From positions 247,501-262,500 of the forward strand of contig NZ_CP012099.1 of NCBI RefSeq assembly GCF_001182785.1: 15,000 nt of DNA, written 5' to 3'. Shown here in pieces: positions 7,844 to 15,000 of this stretch. The first letter of the stretch is position 1, and each line of letters starts with the position of its first letter. This DNA comes from Bacillus thuringiensis. Its GTDB lineage: Bacteria > Bacillota > Bacilli > Bacillales > Bacillaceae_G. The translations under genes were made by a program, and so were the position numbers. The notes below the pieces were generated by a model. That model ran no database searches, had not been told where the DNA came from, and was given only the letters and a program-made list of their open reading frames with translations.

Positions 7844-8589
7844 ACAAAAAATCCTCCGATAAAGCCTTGCATTTTTTCAGCTTCTTTAATCATTTCTTGA
7901 ATTTGCTCATTGCTCATAAAAATTTGCCCAATAGCGACTAATGTATTCATCGCAACATGAGCTGCAATAGGAACGATAATTCGCTTCGTTTTTACATATA
8001 AAAAGGCGAATACGAGCCCCATAGAAGTGTATACCAATAAGTGAGTAAAATCAAAATGAATTGCTGCGAATACAAGCGAACTAATGATAGCTGCAATAAA
8101 GAAGTTGAACTTCTTATAAAGTGCACCGAATAAAATTTTTCTAAATACGATTTCTTCTAAGATAGGTCCGATTATAGATACAACAATAAGGAACCAAGGC
8201 GTAGTTCGTGCAATTTCCATCAGTTTCATTGTATTTTCTGAACCTTGTTTAATTCCTAGTAGTTGCATCTCGATCATACCGGCAACTATTTGTGAAAAGA
8301 AAGCTAAGAATAATCCGATGAAAATCCATCCAATTGTAGCTGGAACAGAAGAGCGCGTTGAATCTAAATGCCTGTCACGAATATCTGTTCTAAGTAACCA
8401 AAGTACGATACATAATGCAACAAAGAAGCTAATAATTGCCCAGTGTCCCGTTATGATTTGTCCTTTTTCCTCAATGGTAAACCCTCTATTATCATAGAGT
8501 CCTGTTTTTAGGAGAAGTGGTAATCCAACAACGCCAGATAACTGCATTAAAATGTATGTAACGATAACCCACCAATATTGTTTTTTCAA
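7840..8589 (-). CDS. ydiL: CPBP family intramembrane glutamic endopeptidase, YdiL-like
   Basis: A 249-residue polytopic membrane protein of the CPBP (Abi/Rce1-like) family. All family motifs are present: EEIVFR at 145-150 (EExxxR, catalytic glutamates), FAAIH at 174-178 (FxxxH) and HVAMN at 211-215 (HxxxN). Membrane segments are visible around 7-25, 50-67, 85-104, 132-150, 163-178, 184-200 and 203-222. The family includes intramembrane proteases and bacteriocin-immunity proteins; the substrate here is unknown. The TTG start at 8589 gives MKKQYWW, as in the B. subtilis orthologue; a GGA-containing site lies about 12 nt upstream, which is long. It is the first gene of a two-gene unit with ydiK and is divergent from groESL. 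Confidence 0.9.
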   Translation of the reverse strand: MKKQYWWVIVTYILMQLSGVVGLPLLLKTGLYDNRGFTIEEKGQIITGHWAIISFFVALCIVLWLLRTDIRDRHLDSTRSSVPATIGWIFIGLFLAFFSQIVAGMIEMQLLGIKQGSENTMKLMEIARTTPWFLIVVSIIGPILEEIVFRKILFGALYKKFNFFIAAIISSLVFAAIHFDFTHLLVYTSMGLVFAFLYVKTKRIIVPIAAHVAMNTLVAIGQIFMSNEQIQEMIKEAEKMQGFIGGFFV

Positions 8590-8874
8590 ATGGTTTAACC
8601 ATCCTTTCTAACTATAGTGTATGAGATAAGTTAGGATAACATGTAAATATGCTACCTACGATATAAACCTCACTTAAATTATGTTTTTTTCGTAAATCCT
8701 TATTTGAAATTATAATAGAAGACAGGAGAAAGTTGTGTGTATAGCGAAAACAACTTAGGGTGTCCTTTCATATTGTAACATACGAGCAGTGGAAACAATG
8801 CTTCATATAGTAAAGGCGGTATTCTATATAGAAAGTTTATATAGTAATTTGCGAAAAAATTATGATTTTTTTAC
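8590..8874. other. Intergenic region between ydiL and the groE promoter
   Basis: About 285 bp without a credible gene. It holds a perfect TATAAT at 8711-8716 with no good -35, followed by a possible hairpin AAGTTGT/ACAACTT (8730-8736 with 8750-8756) and a second one CTATATA/TATATAG around 8824-8844. These could belong to a short untranslated RNA, but no clear terminator follows. The ydiL promoter must also lie in the left part; I could not place it with confidence. Confidence 0.35.
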
Positions 8875-8903
8875 TTGCAAAAGAAATTGAGATTATTTAT
8901 TAT
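8875..8903 (+). promoter_or_regulatory. SigA-type promoter of groESL
   Basis: TTGCAA at 8875-8880 and TATTAT at 8898-8903 are separated by 17 bp. Transcription would start near 8910, just before the CIRCE element, as expected of HrcA-controlled promoters. Confidence 0.8.
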
Positions 8904-8913
8904 TATAAGTGTG

Positions 8914-8940
8914 TTAGCACTCGGGTGACTTGAGTGCTAA
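8914..8940. promoter_or_regulatory. CIRCE operator (HrcA binding site)
   Basis: A perfect 9-bp inverted repeat TTAGCACTC-N9-GAGTGCTAA identical to the CIRCE consensus. HrcA binds it and represses groESL until heat or misfolded protein titrates GroEL away from HrcA. It also lies in the 5' untranslated region. Confidence 0.98.
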
Positions 8941-8980
8941 TAAATAAAATTTACATAACAAAATGAGGAGGTTATTGTTC

Positions 8981-9265
8981 ATGCTAAAGCCATTAGGTGA
9001 TCGCGTTGTAATTGAGCTTGTTCAAGCAGAAGAAAAAACAGCAAGTGGTATTGTATTACCAGATACTGCAAAAGAAAAACCACAAGAGGGTAAAGTTGTT
9101 GCAGTAGGTACTGGTCGAGTGCTTGAAAATGGTGAGCGTGTTGCTTTAGAGGTAGCAGCAGGTGATCTTATCATCTTCTCAAAATATGCAGGTACTGAAG
9201 TGAAATATGAAGGTACAGACTACTTGATTTTACGTGAAAGTGACATTTTAGCAGTTATCGGTTAA
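8981..9265 (+). CDS. groES: Co-chaperonin GroES
   Basis: GroES is the heptameric lid that closes the GroEL folding chamber in the cytoplasm. The 94-residue product begins [12 protein letters not shown], with the mobile loop in the [11 protein letters not shown] region (about 17-31) that contacts GroEL. Length is normal. The ATG at 8981 has a strong GAGGAGGT 8 nt upstream; an in-frame start at 8963 lies before that motif and is rejected. It is cotranscribed with groEL, 38 bp downstream, and controlled by the CIRCE element. Confidence 0.98.
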   Translation: MLKPLGDRVVIELVQAEEKTASGIVLPDTAKEKPQEGKVVAVGTGRVLENGERVALEVAAGDLIIFSKYAGTEVKYEGTDYLILRESDILAVIG

Positions 9266-9273
9266 TTATATAA

Positions 9274-10938
<1,665 letters not shown>

Positions 10939-10951
10939 TTCCGTTTGCCCT

Positions 10952-10990
10952 AAAAAACATCCATTTCTATATAGAAATGGATGTTTTTTT
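10952..10990 (+). terminator. Rho-independent terminator of groESL
   Basis: A near-continuous 19-bp inverted repeat (AAAAAACATCCATTTCTAT and its complement) ends in a run of seven T. It begins 14 bp after the groEL stop and may work on both strands. Confidence 0.92.
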
Positions 10991-11042
10991 ATGTTTTTTA
11001 GAAAAGGAAATGAATTTCTGTAGAATTTTGTCGCTTTCTCTC

Positions 11043-11072
11043 TTGACCATATAGATACTTCATTGTTAGAAT
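11043..11072 (+). promoter_or_regulatory. SigA-type promoter of guaA
   Basis: TTGACC at 11043-11048 and TAGAAT at 11067-11072 with an 18-bp spacer. Each hexamer has one mismatch to consensus. The start near 11079 is about 17 bp before the riboswitch aptamer. Confidence 0.75.
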
Positions 11073-11095
11073 CTAGGAAGATAATATAAAACGAT

Positions 11096-11166
11096 CCTTC
11101 ATATATCCTCAATGATATGGTTTGAGAGTCTCTACCGGGTTACCGTAAACAACCTGACTATGAAGG
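11096..11166 (+). promoter_or_regulatory. Guanine riboswitch aptamer in the guaA leader
   Basis: A purine-riboswitch aptamer. P1 is CCTTCATA (11096-11103) with TATGAAGG (11159-11166). P2 is CTCAA/TTGAG around the loop with TGATATGG. P3 is GGGTT/AACC around the loop with ACCGTAA. The core TCTACC joins P2 and P3. The specificity base is C at 11158 (GACTATG), which pairs with guanine; adenine-sensing members have T there. Guanine binding stabilises P1. The P1 3' strand and following bases, AAGGCAG (11163-11169), could otherwise pair with CTGCCTT (11224-11230) in the terminator arm, so this reads as an OFF switch. Confidence 0.95.
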
Positions 11167-11211
11167 CAGTGTGTCTTATATTTATAAAGAGCGGAGACTA
11201 TCTTTCTTTAT

Positions 11212-11273
11212 AAAGCCAGACCCCTGCCTTTTCTTTGTTATGAGACTAGAGGCGGAGGACTGGCTTTTTTTAT
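11212..11273 (+). terminator. Riboswitch-controlled terminator before guaA
   Basis: A hairpin with arms starting AAAGCCAG (11212-11219) and closing CTGGCTTT (11260-11267), inner GCC/GGC pairs, and a run of seven T (11265-11271). The 5' arm contains CTGCC, which the antiterminator takes up when no guanine is bound. A further short stem TTATAAAGA/TCTTTATAA lies between aptamer and terminator. Confidence 0.85.
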
Positions 11274-11344
11274 TATATTAGTAATGCTTTTCGCCAAATT
11301 GGTGAAAATATTTATATACGAGAACTAACGTTGGGGTGATTATT

Positions 11345-12883
11345 TTGAAGAAGCAACACGATACAATTATCGTTTTAGATTTTGGAAGTCAATACAATCA
11401 GTTAATAGCACGTCGAATTCGTGAGTTCGGTGTATACAGTGAACTTCATCCACATACAATTACTGCAGAAGAAATTAAAGCAATGAATCCAAAAGGGATT
11501 ATTTTCTCTGGTGGACCAAATAGCGTATACGGTGAAGGTGCATTACATTGTGATGAAAAAATCTTCGAACTAGGTTTACCGATCTTCGGTATCTGTTACG
11601 GTATGCAGCTTATGACACAACACTTCGGTGGTAAAGTAGAGCGTGCAAACCACCGTGAGTACGGAAAAGCTGTTCTTAAAGTAGAGAACGAATCAAAATT
11701 ATATGCGAACCTTCCAGAAGAGCAAGTTGTATGGATGAGCCATGGCGACTTAGTAACTGGTTTACCTGAAGGATTCGTAGTAGACGCAACAAGTGAGTCT
11801 TGCCCAATTGCTGGTATGAGCAATGAAGCGAAAAACTTATACGGTGTACAATTCCACCCAGAAGTACGTCACTCTGAGCACGGTAACGATTTAATTAAAA
11901 ACTTCGTATTCGGCGTATGTGGTTGTTCTGAAGGATGGAACATGGAGAACTTTATCGAAGTAGAATTAGAAAAGATTCGTGAAACTGTTGGAGACAAAAA
12001 AGTACTATGTGCACTTAGTGGCGGCGTAGACTCTTCTGTTGTAGCAGTATTAATTCATAAAGCAATCGGTGATCAGTTAACATGTATTTTCGTTGACCAC
12101 GGCTTACTTCGTAAAGGTGAAGCAGAAGGCGTTATGAAAACATTTAGCGAAGGCTTCCATATGAACGTTATTAAAGTGGATGCACAAGAACGTTTCATGA
12201 ACAAGTTAAAAGGTGTAGAAGATCCAGAACAAAAACGTAAAATCATCGGTAACGAATTCATTTACGTATTTGATGATGAAGCATCTAAATTACAAGGTAT
12301 GGACTTCCTAGCACAAGGTACACTTTACACAGATATCGTTGAGAGTGGTACAGCAACTGCACAAACAATTAAATCTCACCATAACGTTGGTGGACTTCCA
12401 GAAGACATGCAGTTCAAATTAATTGAGCCTTTAAATACGTTATTTAAAGATGAAGTACGTGTATTAGGATCTGAACTAGGAATTCCTGATGAAATCGTAT
12501 GGCGTCAACCATTCCCAGGTCCTGGTCTTGGTATTCGTGTATTAGGTGAAATCACAGAAGAGAAATTAGAAATCGTTCGTGAATCTGATGCGATTTTACG
12601 TGAAGAAATTATTAAAGCAGGATTAGACCGCGAAATCTGGCAATACTTCACGGCGCTTCCTGGTATGCGTAGCGTAGGTGTTATGGGTGACGAGCGTACT
12701 TACGATTACACAGTAGGTATCCGTGCAGTAACATCGATCGATGGTATGACAGCTGACTGGGCACGTATTCCTTGGGACGTACTAGAGAAAATCTCTGTTC
12801 GTATCGTAAACGAAGTAAAACACGTTAACCGTATCGTGTATGATGTAACGAGTAAGCCACCAGCAACTATTGAGTGGGAATAG
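11345..12883 (+). CDS. guaA: GMP synthase (glutamine-hydrolysing)
   Basis: GuaA makes GMP from XMP, ATP and glutamine, the last step of guanine nucleotide synthesis. The 512-residue product has a class I glutamine amidotransferase domain with the nucleophile in GICYGMQ (C84) and HPEV (H171, E173). An ATP-pyrophosphatase domain follows with the PP-loop SGGVDSS at 225-231, then the C-terminal dimerisation domain ending PPATIEWE. Length is that of other Bacillus enzymes. The start is the TTG at 11345 with GGGGTGA (11333-11339) just upstream; a GTG at 11336 lies inside that site and is rejected. The leader carries a guanine riboswitch, so synthesis should stop when guanine is plentiful. It is followed by a terminator and by pbuG, which has its own promoter. 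Confidence 0.98.
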   Translation: MKKQHDTIIVLDFGSQYNQLIARRIREFGVYSELHPHTITAEEIKAMNPKGIIFSGGPNSVYGEGALHCDEKIFELGLPIFGICYGMQLMTQHFGGKVERANHREYGKAVLKVENESKLYANLPEEQVVWMSHGDLVTGLPEGFVVDATSESCPIAGMSNEAKNLYGVQFHPEVRHSEHGNDLIKNFVFGVCGCSEGWNMENFIEVELEKIRETVGDKKVLCALSGGVDSSVVAVLIHKAIGDQLTCIFVDHGLLRKGEAEGVMKTFSEGFHMNVIKVDAQERFMNKLKGVEDPEQKRKIIGNEFIYVFDDEASKLQGMDFLAQGTLYTDIVESGTATAQTIKSHHNVGGLPEDMQFKLIEPLNTLFKDEVRVLGSELGIPDEIVWRQPFPGPGLGIRVLGEITEEKLEIVRESDAILREEIIKAGLDREIWQYFTALPGMRSVGVMGDERTYDYTVGIRAVTSIDGMTADWARIPWDVLEKISVRIVNEVKHVNRIVYDVTSKPPATIEWE

Positions 12884-12893
12884 TATTGTAATA

Positions 12894-12934
12894 AAAAAGA
12901 TCCATCTATCATTCATGAATAGATGGATCTTTTT
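12894..12934 (+). terminator. Rho-independent terminator of guaA
   Basis: AAAAAGATCCATCTAT pairs with ATAGATGGATCTTTTT around a 9-nt loop, 10 bp after the guaA stop. The 3' arm ends in five T and continues GTTTTC. Confidence 0.9.
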
Positions 12935-12945
12935 GTTTTCGTTGT

Positions 12946-12989
12946 TAATACGAACGAAAATATAAAAAAATATAAAAATGTTCGCTTTT
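12946..12989. promoter_or_regulatory. Probable PurR operator (inverted PurBox pair) of pbuG
   Basis: Two oppositely oriented CGAAC motifs flank an AT-rich stretch: TAATACGAACGAA on plus from 12946, and AAAAGCGAACATT on minus (GTTCGC at 12980-12985). The right box matches the PurBox consensus AWWWCCGAACWWT at all but one position; the left box is weaker. The pair lies directly before the -35 of the pbuG promoter, the usual place for PurR. pbuG is, as I recall, a PurR-regulon member in B. subtilis. Confidence 0.5.
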
Positions 12990-12992
12990 AAA

Positions 12993-13021
12993 TTGACAAA
13001 AATACATTCAAGAGTTAATAT
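12993..13021 (+). promoter_or_regulatory. SigA-type promoter of pbuG
   Basis: A perfect -35 TTGACA at 12993-12998 and TAATAT at 13016-13021 with a 17-bp spacer. It lies 34 bp before the second riboswitch aptamer. Confidence 0.7.
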
Positions 13022-13054
13022 GAGTATGTAATTCAAACGAAAAGTGAATATTAT

Positions 13055-13126
13055 GCCGTCGTATAATATCGGGGATATGGCCCGAAAGTTTCTACCTAGC
13101 TACCGTAAATGGCTTGACTACGAGGC
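13055..13126 (+). promoter_or_regulatory. Guanine riboswitch aptamer in the pbuG leader
   Basis: A second purine-riboswitch aptamer. P1 is TCGTA/TACGA (13059-13063 with 13119-13123), extended by GCC/GGC with one bulged G. P2 is CGGG/CCCG around GATATGG. P3 is closed by AGC/GCT around TACCGTAAATG. The core is TTTCTACC. The specificity base is C at 13118 (GACTACG), so the ligand is guanine or hypoxanthine. The P1 3' strand GAGGCGTT (13122-13129) can pair with AACGCTTC (13167-13174), continued inward by ATAAAGA/TCTTTAT. This antiterminator would break the terminator when no ligand is bound. Confidence 0.95.
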
Positions 13127-13169
13127 GTTTAGATAAAGATGAGGGGAAACTTGTCTTTATTCATAGAAC

Positions 13170-13201
13170 GCTTCCATGTATATGCAATGGAAGCCTTTTT
13201 T
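13170..13201 (+). terminator. Riboswitch-controlled terminator before pbuG
   Basis: An 8-bp stem GCTTCCAT/ATGGAAGC (13170-13177 with 13187-13194) is followed by C and six T. Its 5' arm overlaps the antiterminator strand, giving guanine-dependent premature termination. Confidence 0.88.
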
Positions 13202-13268
13202 ATTTTTAATAGATAAAAGAGGGCTAGGGAGATTACGGCGAGTAATCATATAACGGGGGAAACGTAGG

Positions 13269-14594
13269 ATGAAACGCTATTTTCAATTTGATGAGCTCGG
13301 TACGAATTATAAAACTGAGTTCATAGCAGGGTTAACAACATTTCTATCTATGGCTTACGTACTGTTTGTCAATCCTGCTACGCTGTCGCTTGGAAATGTT
13401 AAAGGGTTACCAGCAGGTACAGGGATGGATCCAGGTGCAGTATTCGTTGCTACGGCATTAGCGGCAGCGATCGGTTCGTTAATTATGGGTATTTTCGCAA
13501 AGTATCCAATTGCTTTAGCGCCAGGTATGGGAATTAACGCGTTCTTTGCTTATACAGCAGTGTTAACGATGGGTATTCCGTGGCAAACGGCCATTGCCGG
13601 AACATTAATGTCAGGTATTATCTTTATTATTCTTACTGCTTCAGGTATTCGTGAAAAAATCATTAATGCAATTCCATCGGAGTTAAAGTTTGCAGTAGCG
13701 GCAGGTATCGGATTGTTCATTGCCTTCCTTGGATTCCAAAATGCCGGAATTATCGTGAAAAATGATGCTGTTCTTGTTGGATTGGGGGATTTAACAAAGG
13801 GCACAACGTTACTAGCAATCTTCGGGGTTGTTACTACAATCATCTTCATGATTAAGAAAGTTAATGGTGCAGTGTTTTACGGTATGATTCTTACGGCAAT
13901 CTTAGGAGTAGCGACAGGATTAATTGATACTCCAAAAGCTGTAGTGGGAGCAATACCGAGTCTAGAACCAACGTTCGGTGTGGCATTAACGCACTTTGGA
14001 GATATTTTCACTGTTCAAATGGGGATTGTTATTATAACGTTCTTCTTTATCGATTTCTTTGATACAGCAGGTACGCTTGTAGCGGTTGCGAATCAAGCTG
14101 GATTAATGAAGAACAATAAATTACCACGTGCAGGAAAAGCATTATTTGCAGATGCGATTGCGACTGTAATTGGTGCGATCTTGGGTACATCAACAACAAC
14201 GTCTTACATTGAATCGTCTGCAGGGGTAGCAGCGGGAGGACGTTCTGGATTTACAGCAGTTGTAACAGCAGGATTCTTCTTACTGGCACTATTCTTCTCG
14301 CCATTACTAAGTGTTGTAACGCCAGCTGTAACGGCACCAGCTTTAATTATTGTAGGAATATTGATGGTTTCTTCCTTAGGGGAAATTGATTGGAAGAAAT
14401 TCGAGATTGCAGTACCAGCATTCTTTACAATTATCTCTATGCCACTTACGTATAGTATCGCAACTGGGATTGCGATTGGATTTATCTTCTATCCAATTAC
14501 AATGGTTGTGAGTGGTCGTCGTAAAGAGGTTCATCCGATTATGTATGTTATGGGAGTTTTATTCGTACTATATTTCATCTACGTTCGTAAATAA
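13269..14594 (+). CDS. pbuG: Guanine/hypoxanthine permease PbuG (NCS2, AzgA-like)
   Basis: A 441-residue integral membrane permease of the nucleobase-cation symporter 2 / AzgA-like family, which takes up guanine and hypoxanthine. About a dozen hydrophobic segments run from residue 17 to the end. Family motifs seen are FLSMAYVLFVNP near 25-36, ALAPGMGINAFFAY at 82-95 and IDFFDTAGTL at 261-270, whose acidic residues are likely in the substrate site. The ATG at 13269 has GGGGGA 8 nt upstream. Substrate assignment rests on family resemblance to B. subtilis PbuG and on the guanine riboswitch in its leader; a general purine permease paralogue such as PbuO is possible but less likely. Its own promoter, operator and terminator make it a single-gene unit. 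Confidence 0.93.
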   Translation: MKRYFQFDELGTNYKTEFIAGLTTFLSMAYVLFVNPATLSLGNVKGLPAGTGMDPGAVFVATALAAAIGSLIMGIFAKYPIALAPGMGINAFFAYTAVLTMGIPWQTAIAGTLMSGIIFIILTASGIREKIINAIPSELKFAVAAGIGLFIAFLGFQNAGIIVKNDAVLVGLGDLTKGTTLLAIFGVVTTIIFMIKKVNGAVFYGMILTAILGVATGLIDTPKAVVGAIPSLEPTFGVALTHFGDIFTVQMGIVIITFFFIDFFDTAGTLVAVANQAGLMKNNKLPRAGKALFADAIATVIGAILGTSTTTSYIESSAGVAAGGRSGFTAVVTAGFFLLALFFSPLLSVVTPAVTAPALIIVGILMVSSLGEIDWKKFEIAVPAFFTIISMPLTYSIATGIAIGFIFYPITMVVSGRRKEVHPIMYVMGVLFVLYFIYVRK

Positions 14595-14606
14595 AAGGGG
14601 TTTTTT

Positions 14607-14643
14607 AAAAGGTCTAGACTTAAGGGGAGTCTAGACCTTTTTT
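14607..14643 (+). terminator. Rho-independent terminator of pbuG
   Basis: A 14-bp stem AAAAGGTCTAGACT/AGTCTAGACCTTTT with loop TAAGGGG continues into a run of six T. It lies 12 bp after the pbuG stop. Confidence 0.92.
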
Positions 14644-14696
14644 GCGTCTTCAGAAAATCTTAAGGATTTCCGAGCGTTTTTCTTCAGAAGTTTTCC

Positions 14697-14702
14697 TATA
14701 AT
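14697..14702 (+). promoter_or_regulatory. Possible -10 element of the response-regulator gene
   Basis: A perfect TATAAT lies 37 bp before the GTG start. The position 17 bp upstream (GCGTTT at 14674-14679) is a poor -35, so the promoter may need an activator, possibly the regulator itself. Confidence 0.4.
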
Positions 14703-14739
14703 AGAAGTTAGGGATTAAAAAAGTAATGGGGGAGATATT

Positions 14740-15000
14740 GTGGCACACGAAACAATACTTGTCGTAGATGATGAAAAAGAAATTCGGAATTTAATTACAA
14801 TCTATTTAAAGAATGAAGGATATAAAGTATTACAAGCAGGGGACGGAGAAGAAGGGCTACGTTTACTGGAAGAAAATGAAGTGCATCTAGTCGTATTAGA
14901 TATTATGATGCCGAAAGTAGATGGTATTCATATGTGTATGAAAGTAAGAGAATCGAAAGAGATGCCTATTATTATGCTTTCTGCGAAAACGCAAGATATG
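14740..15000 (+). CDS. OmpR-family response regulator, N-terminal part (cut by window end)
   Basis: The first 87 residues of a two-component response regulator, all receiver domain. The acidic pocket is DD at 10-11, the phospho-acceptor aspartate is D54 in VLDIMMPKVDG, and the switch serine S81 and lysine K83 are in MLSAK. The DIMMPKVDG and PIIMLSAK motifs are typical of the OmpR/PhoB class with a winged-helix output domain, which would lie beyond 15000. Start GTG at 14740 with GGGGGAG 5 nt upstream. A sensor kinase gene would be expected just downstream. The stimulus cannot be told from this fragment; VanR-like annotations exist for related Bacillus proteins but I do not assign one. Confidence 0.9.
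   Translation, partial: MAHETILVVDDEKEIRNLITIYLKNEGYKVLQAGDGEEGLRLLEENEVHLVVLDIMMPKVDGIHMCMKVRESKEMPIIMLSAKTQDM

Noticed and set aside
7668..7862. 64-codon plus frame
   Set aside because: It is antisense to ydiK, which has a GGAGGA site, membrane-helix pattern and conserved neighbourhood.
8887..8909. TTGAGA and TATAAG as alternative groE promoter elements
   Set aside because: Their spacer is only 11 bp; TTGCAA/TATTAT with 17 bp is much better.
12782..13036. Minus frames of 68-84 codons at the guaA end and in the pbuG leader region
   Set aside because: They overlap guaA, its terminator and the pbuG promoter, and are AT-driven.

Overview
The window is a chromosomal segment of a low-GC Firmicute. 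It almost certainly belongs to the Bacillus cereus group (cereus/anthracis/thuringiensis). This rests on the rRNA and tRNA sequences, AT-rich genes with GGAGG-type ribosome binding sites and frequent GTG/TTG starts, and a gene order matching the ydiB-ydiC-ydiD-gcp-ydiF ... rex ... ydiK-ydiL-groES-groEL block of B. subtilis. The content is core housekeeping; no phage, insertion sequence, CRISPR array or defence island is visible.

Layout. 1-1592: the 3' part of a 23S rRNA, a complete 5S rRNA, initiator tRNA-Met(CAT) and tRNA-Asp(GTC), ended by terminators. 1767-4387: a tightly packed operon tsaE-tsaB-rimI-tsaD, three of whose genes make the t6A modification of ANN-decoding tRNAs. 4388-4871: a non-coding gap between convergent genes. 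Its first 174 bp hold a dense cluster of DnaA boxes: five match TTATNCACA, three of them the perfect TTATCCACA, and several more have one mismatch. The rest is AT-rich with small repeats. 4872-6806 (minus): an ABC-F ATPase of the YdiF type. 6993-7622 (plus): the redox repressor Rex. 7652-8589 (minus): a CPBP-family membrane protease (ydiL-like) translationally coupled to a small membrane protein (ydiK-like). 8875-10938: groES-groEL behind a SigA promoter and a perfect CIRCE operator. 11043-12883: guaA under a guanine riboswitch. 12946-14594: the guanine/hypoxanthine permease gene pbuG under a probable PurR operator and a second guanine riboswitch. 14740-15000: the start of an OmpR-type response regulator cut by the window end.

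How the parts fit together. The left third serves translation (rRNA, tRNAs, t6A synthesis, RimI, an ABC-F factor). The middle senses redox state and protein-folding stress (Rex, HrcA/CIRCE-GroE). The right third is guanine homeostasis: synthesis of GMP and uptake of guanine are each switched off by a guanine-sensing leader, and uptake probably also by PurR. The most notable non-coding element is the DnaA-box cluster directly after the tsaD stop codon. It looks like an oriC-distal DnaA-binding locus and overlaps the tsaD terminator.
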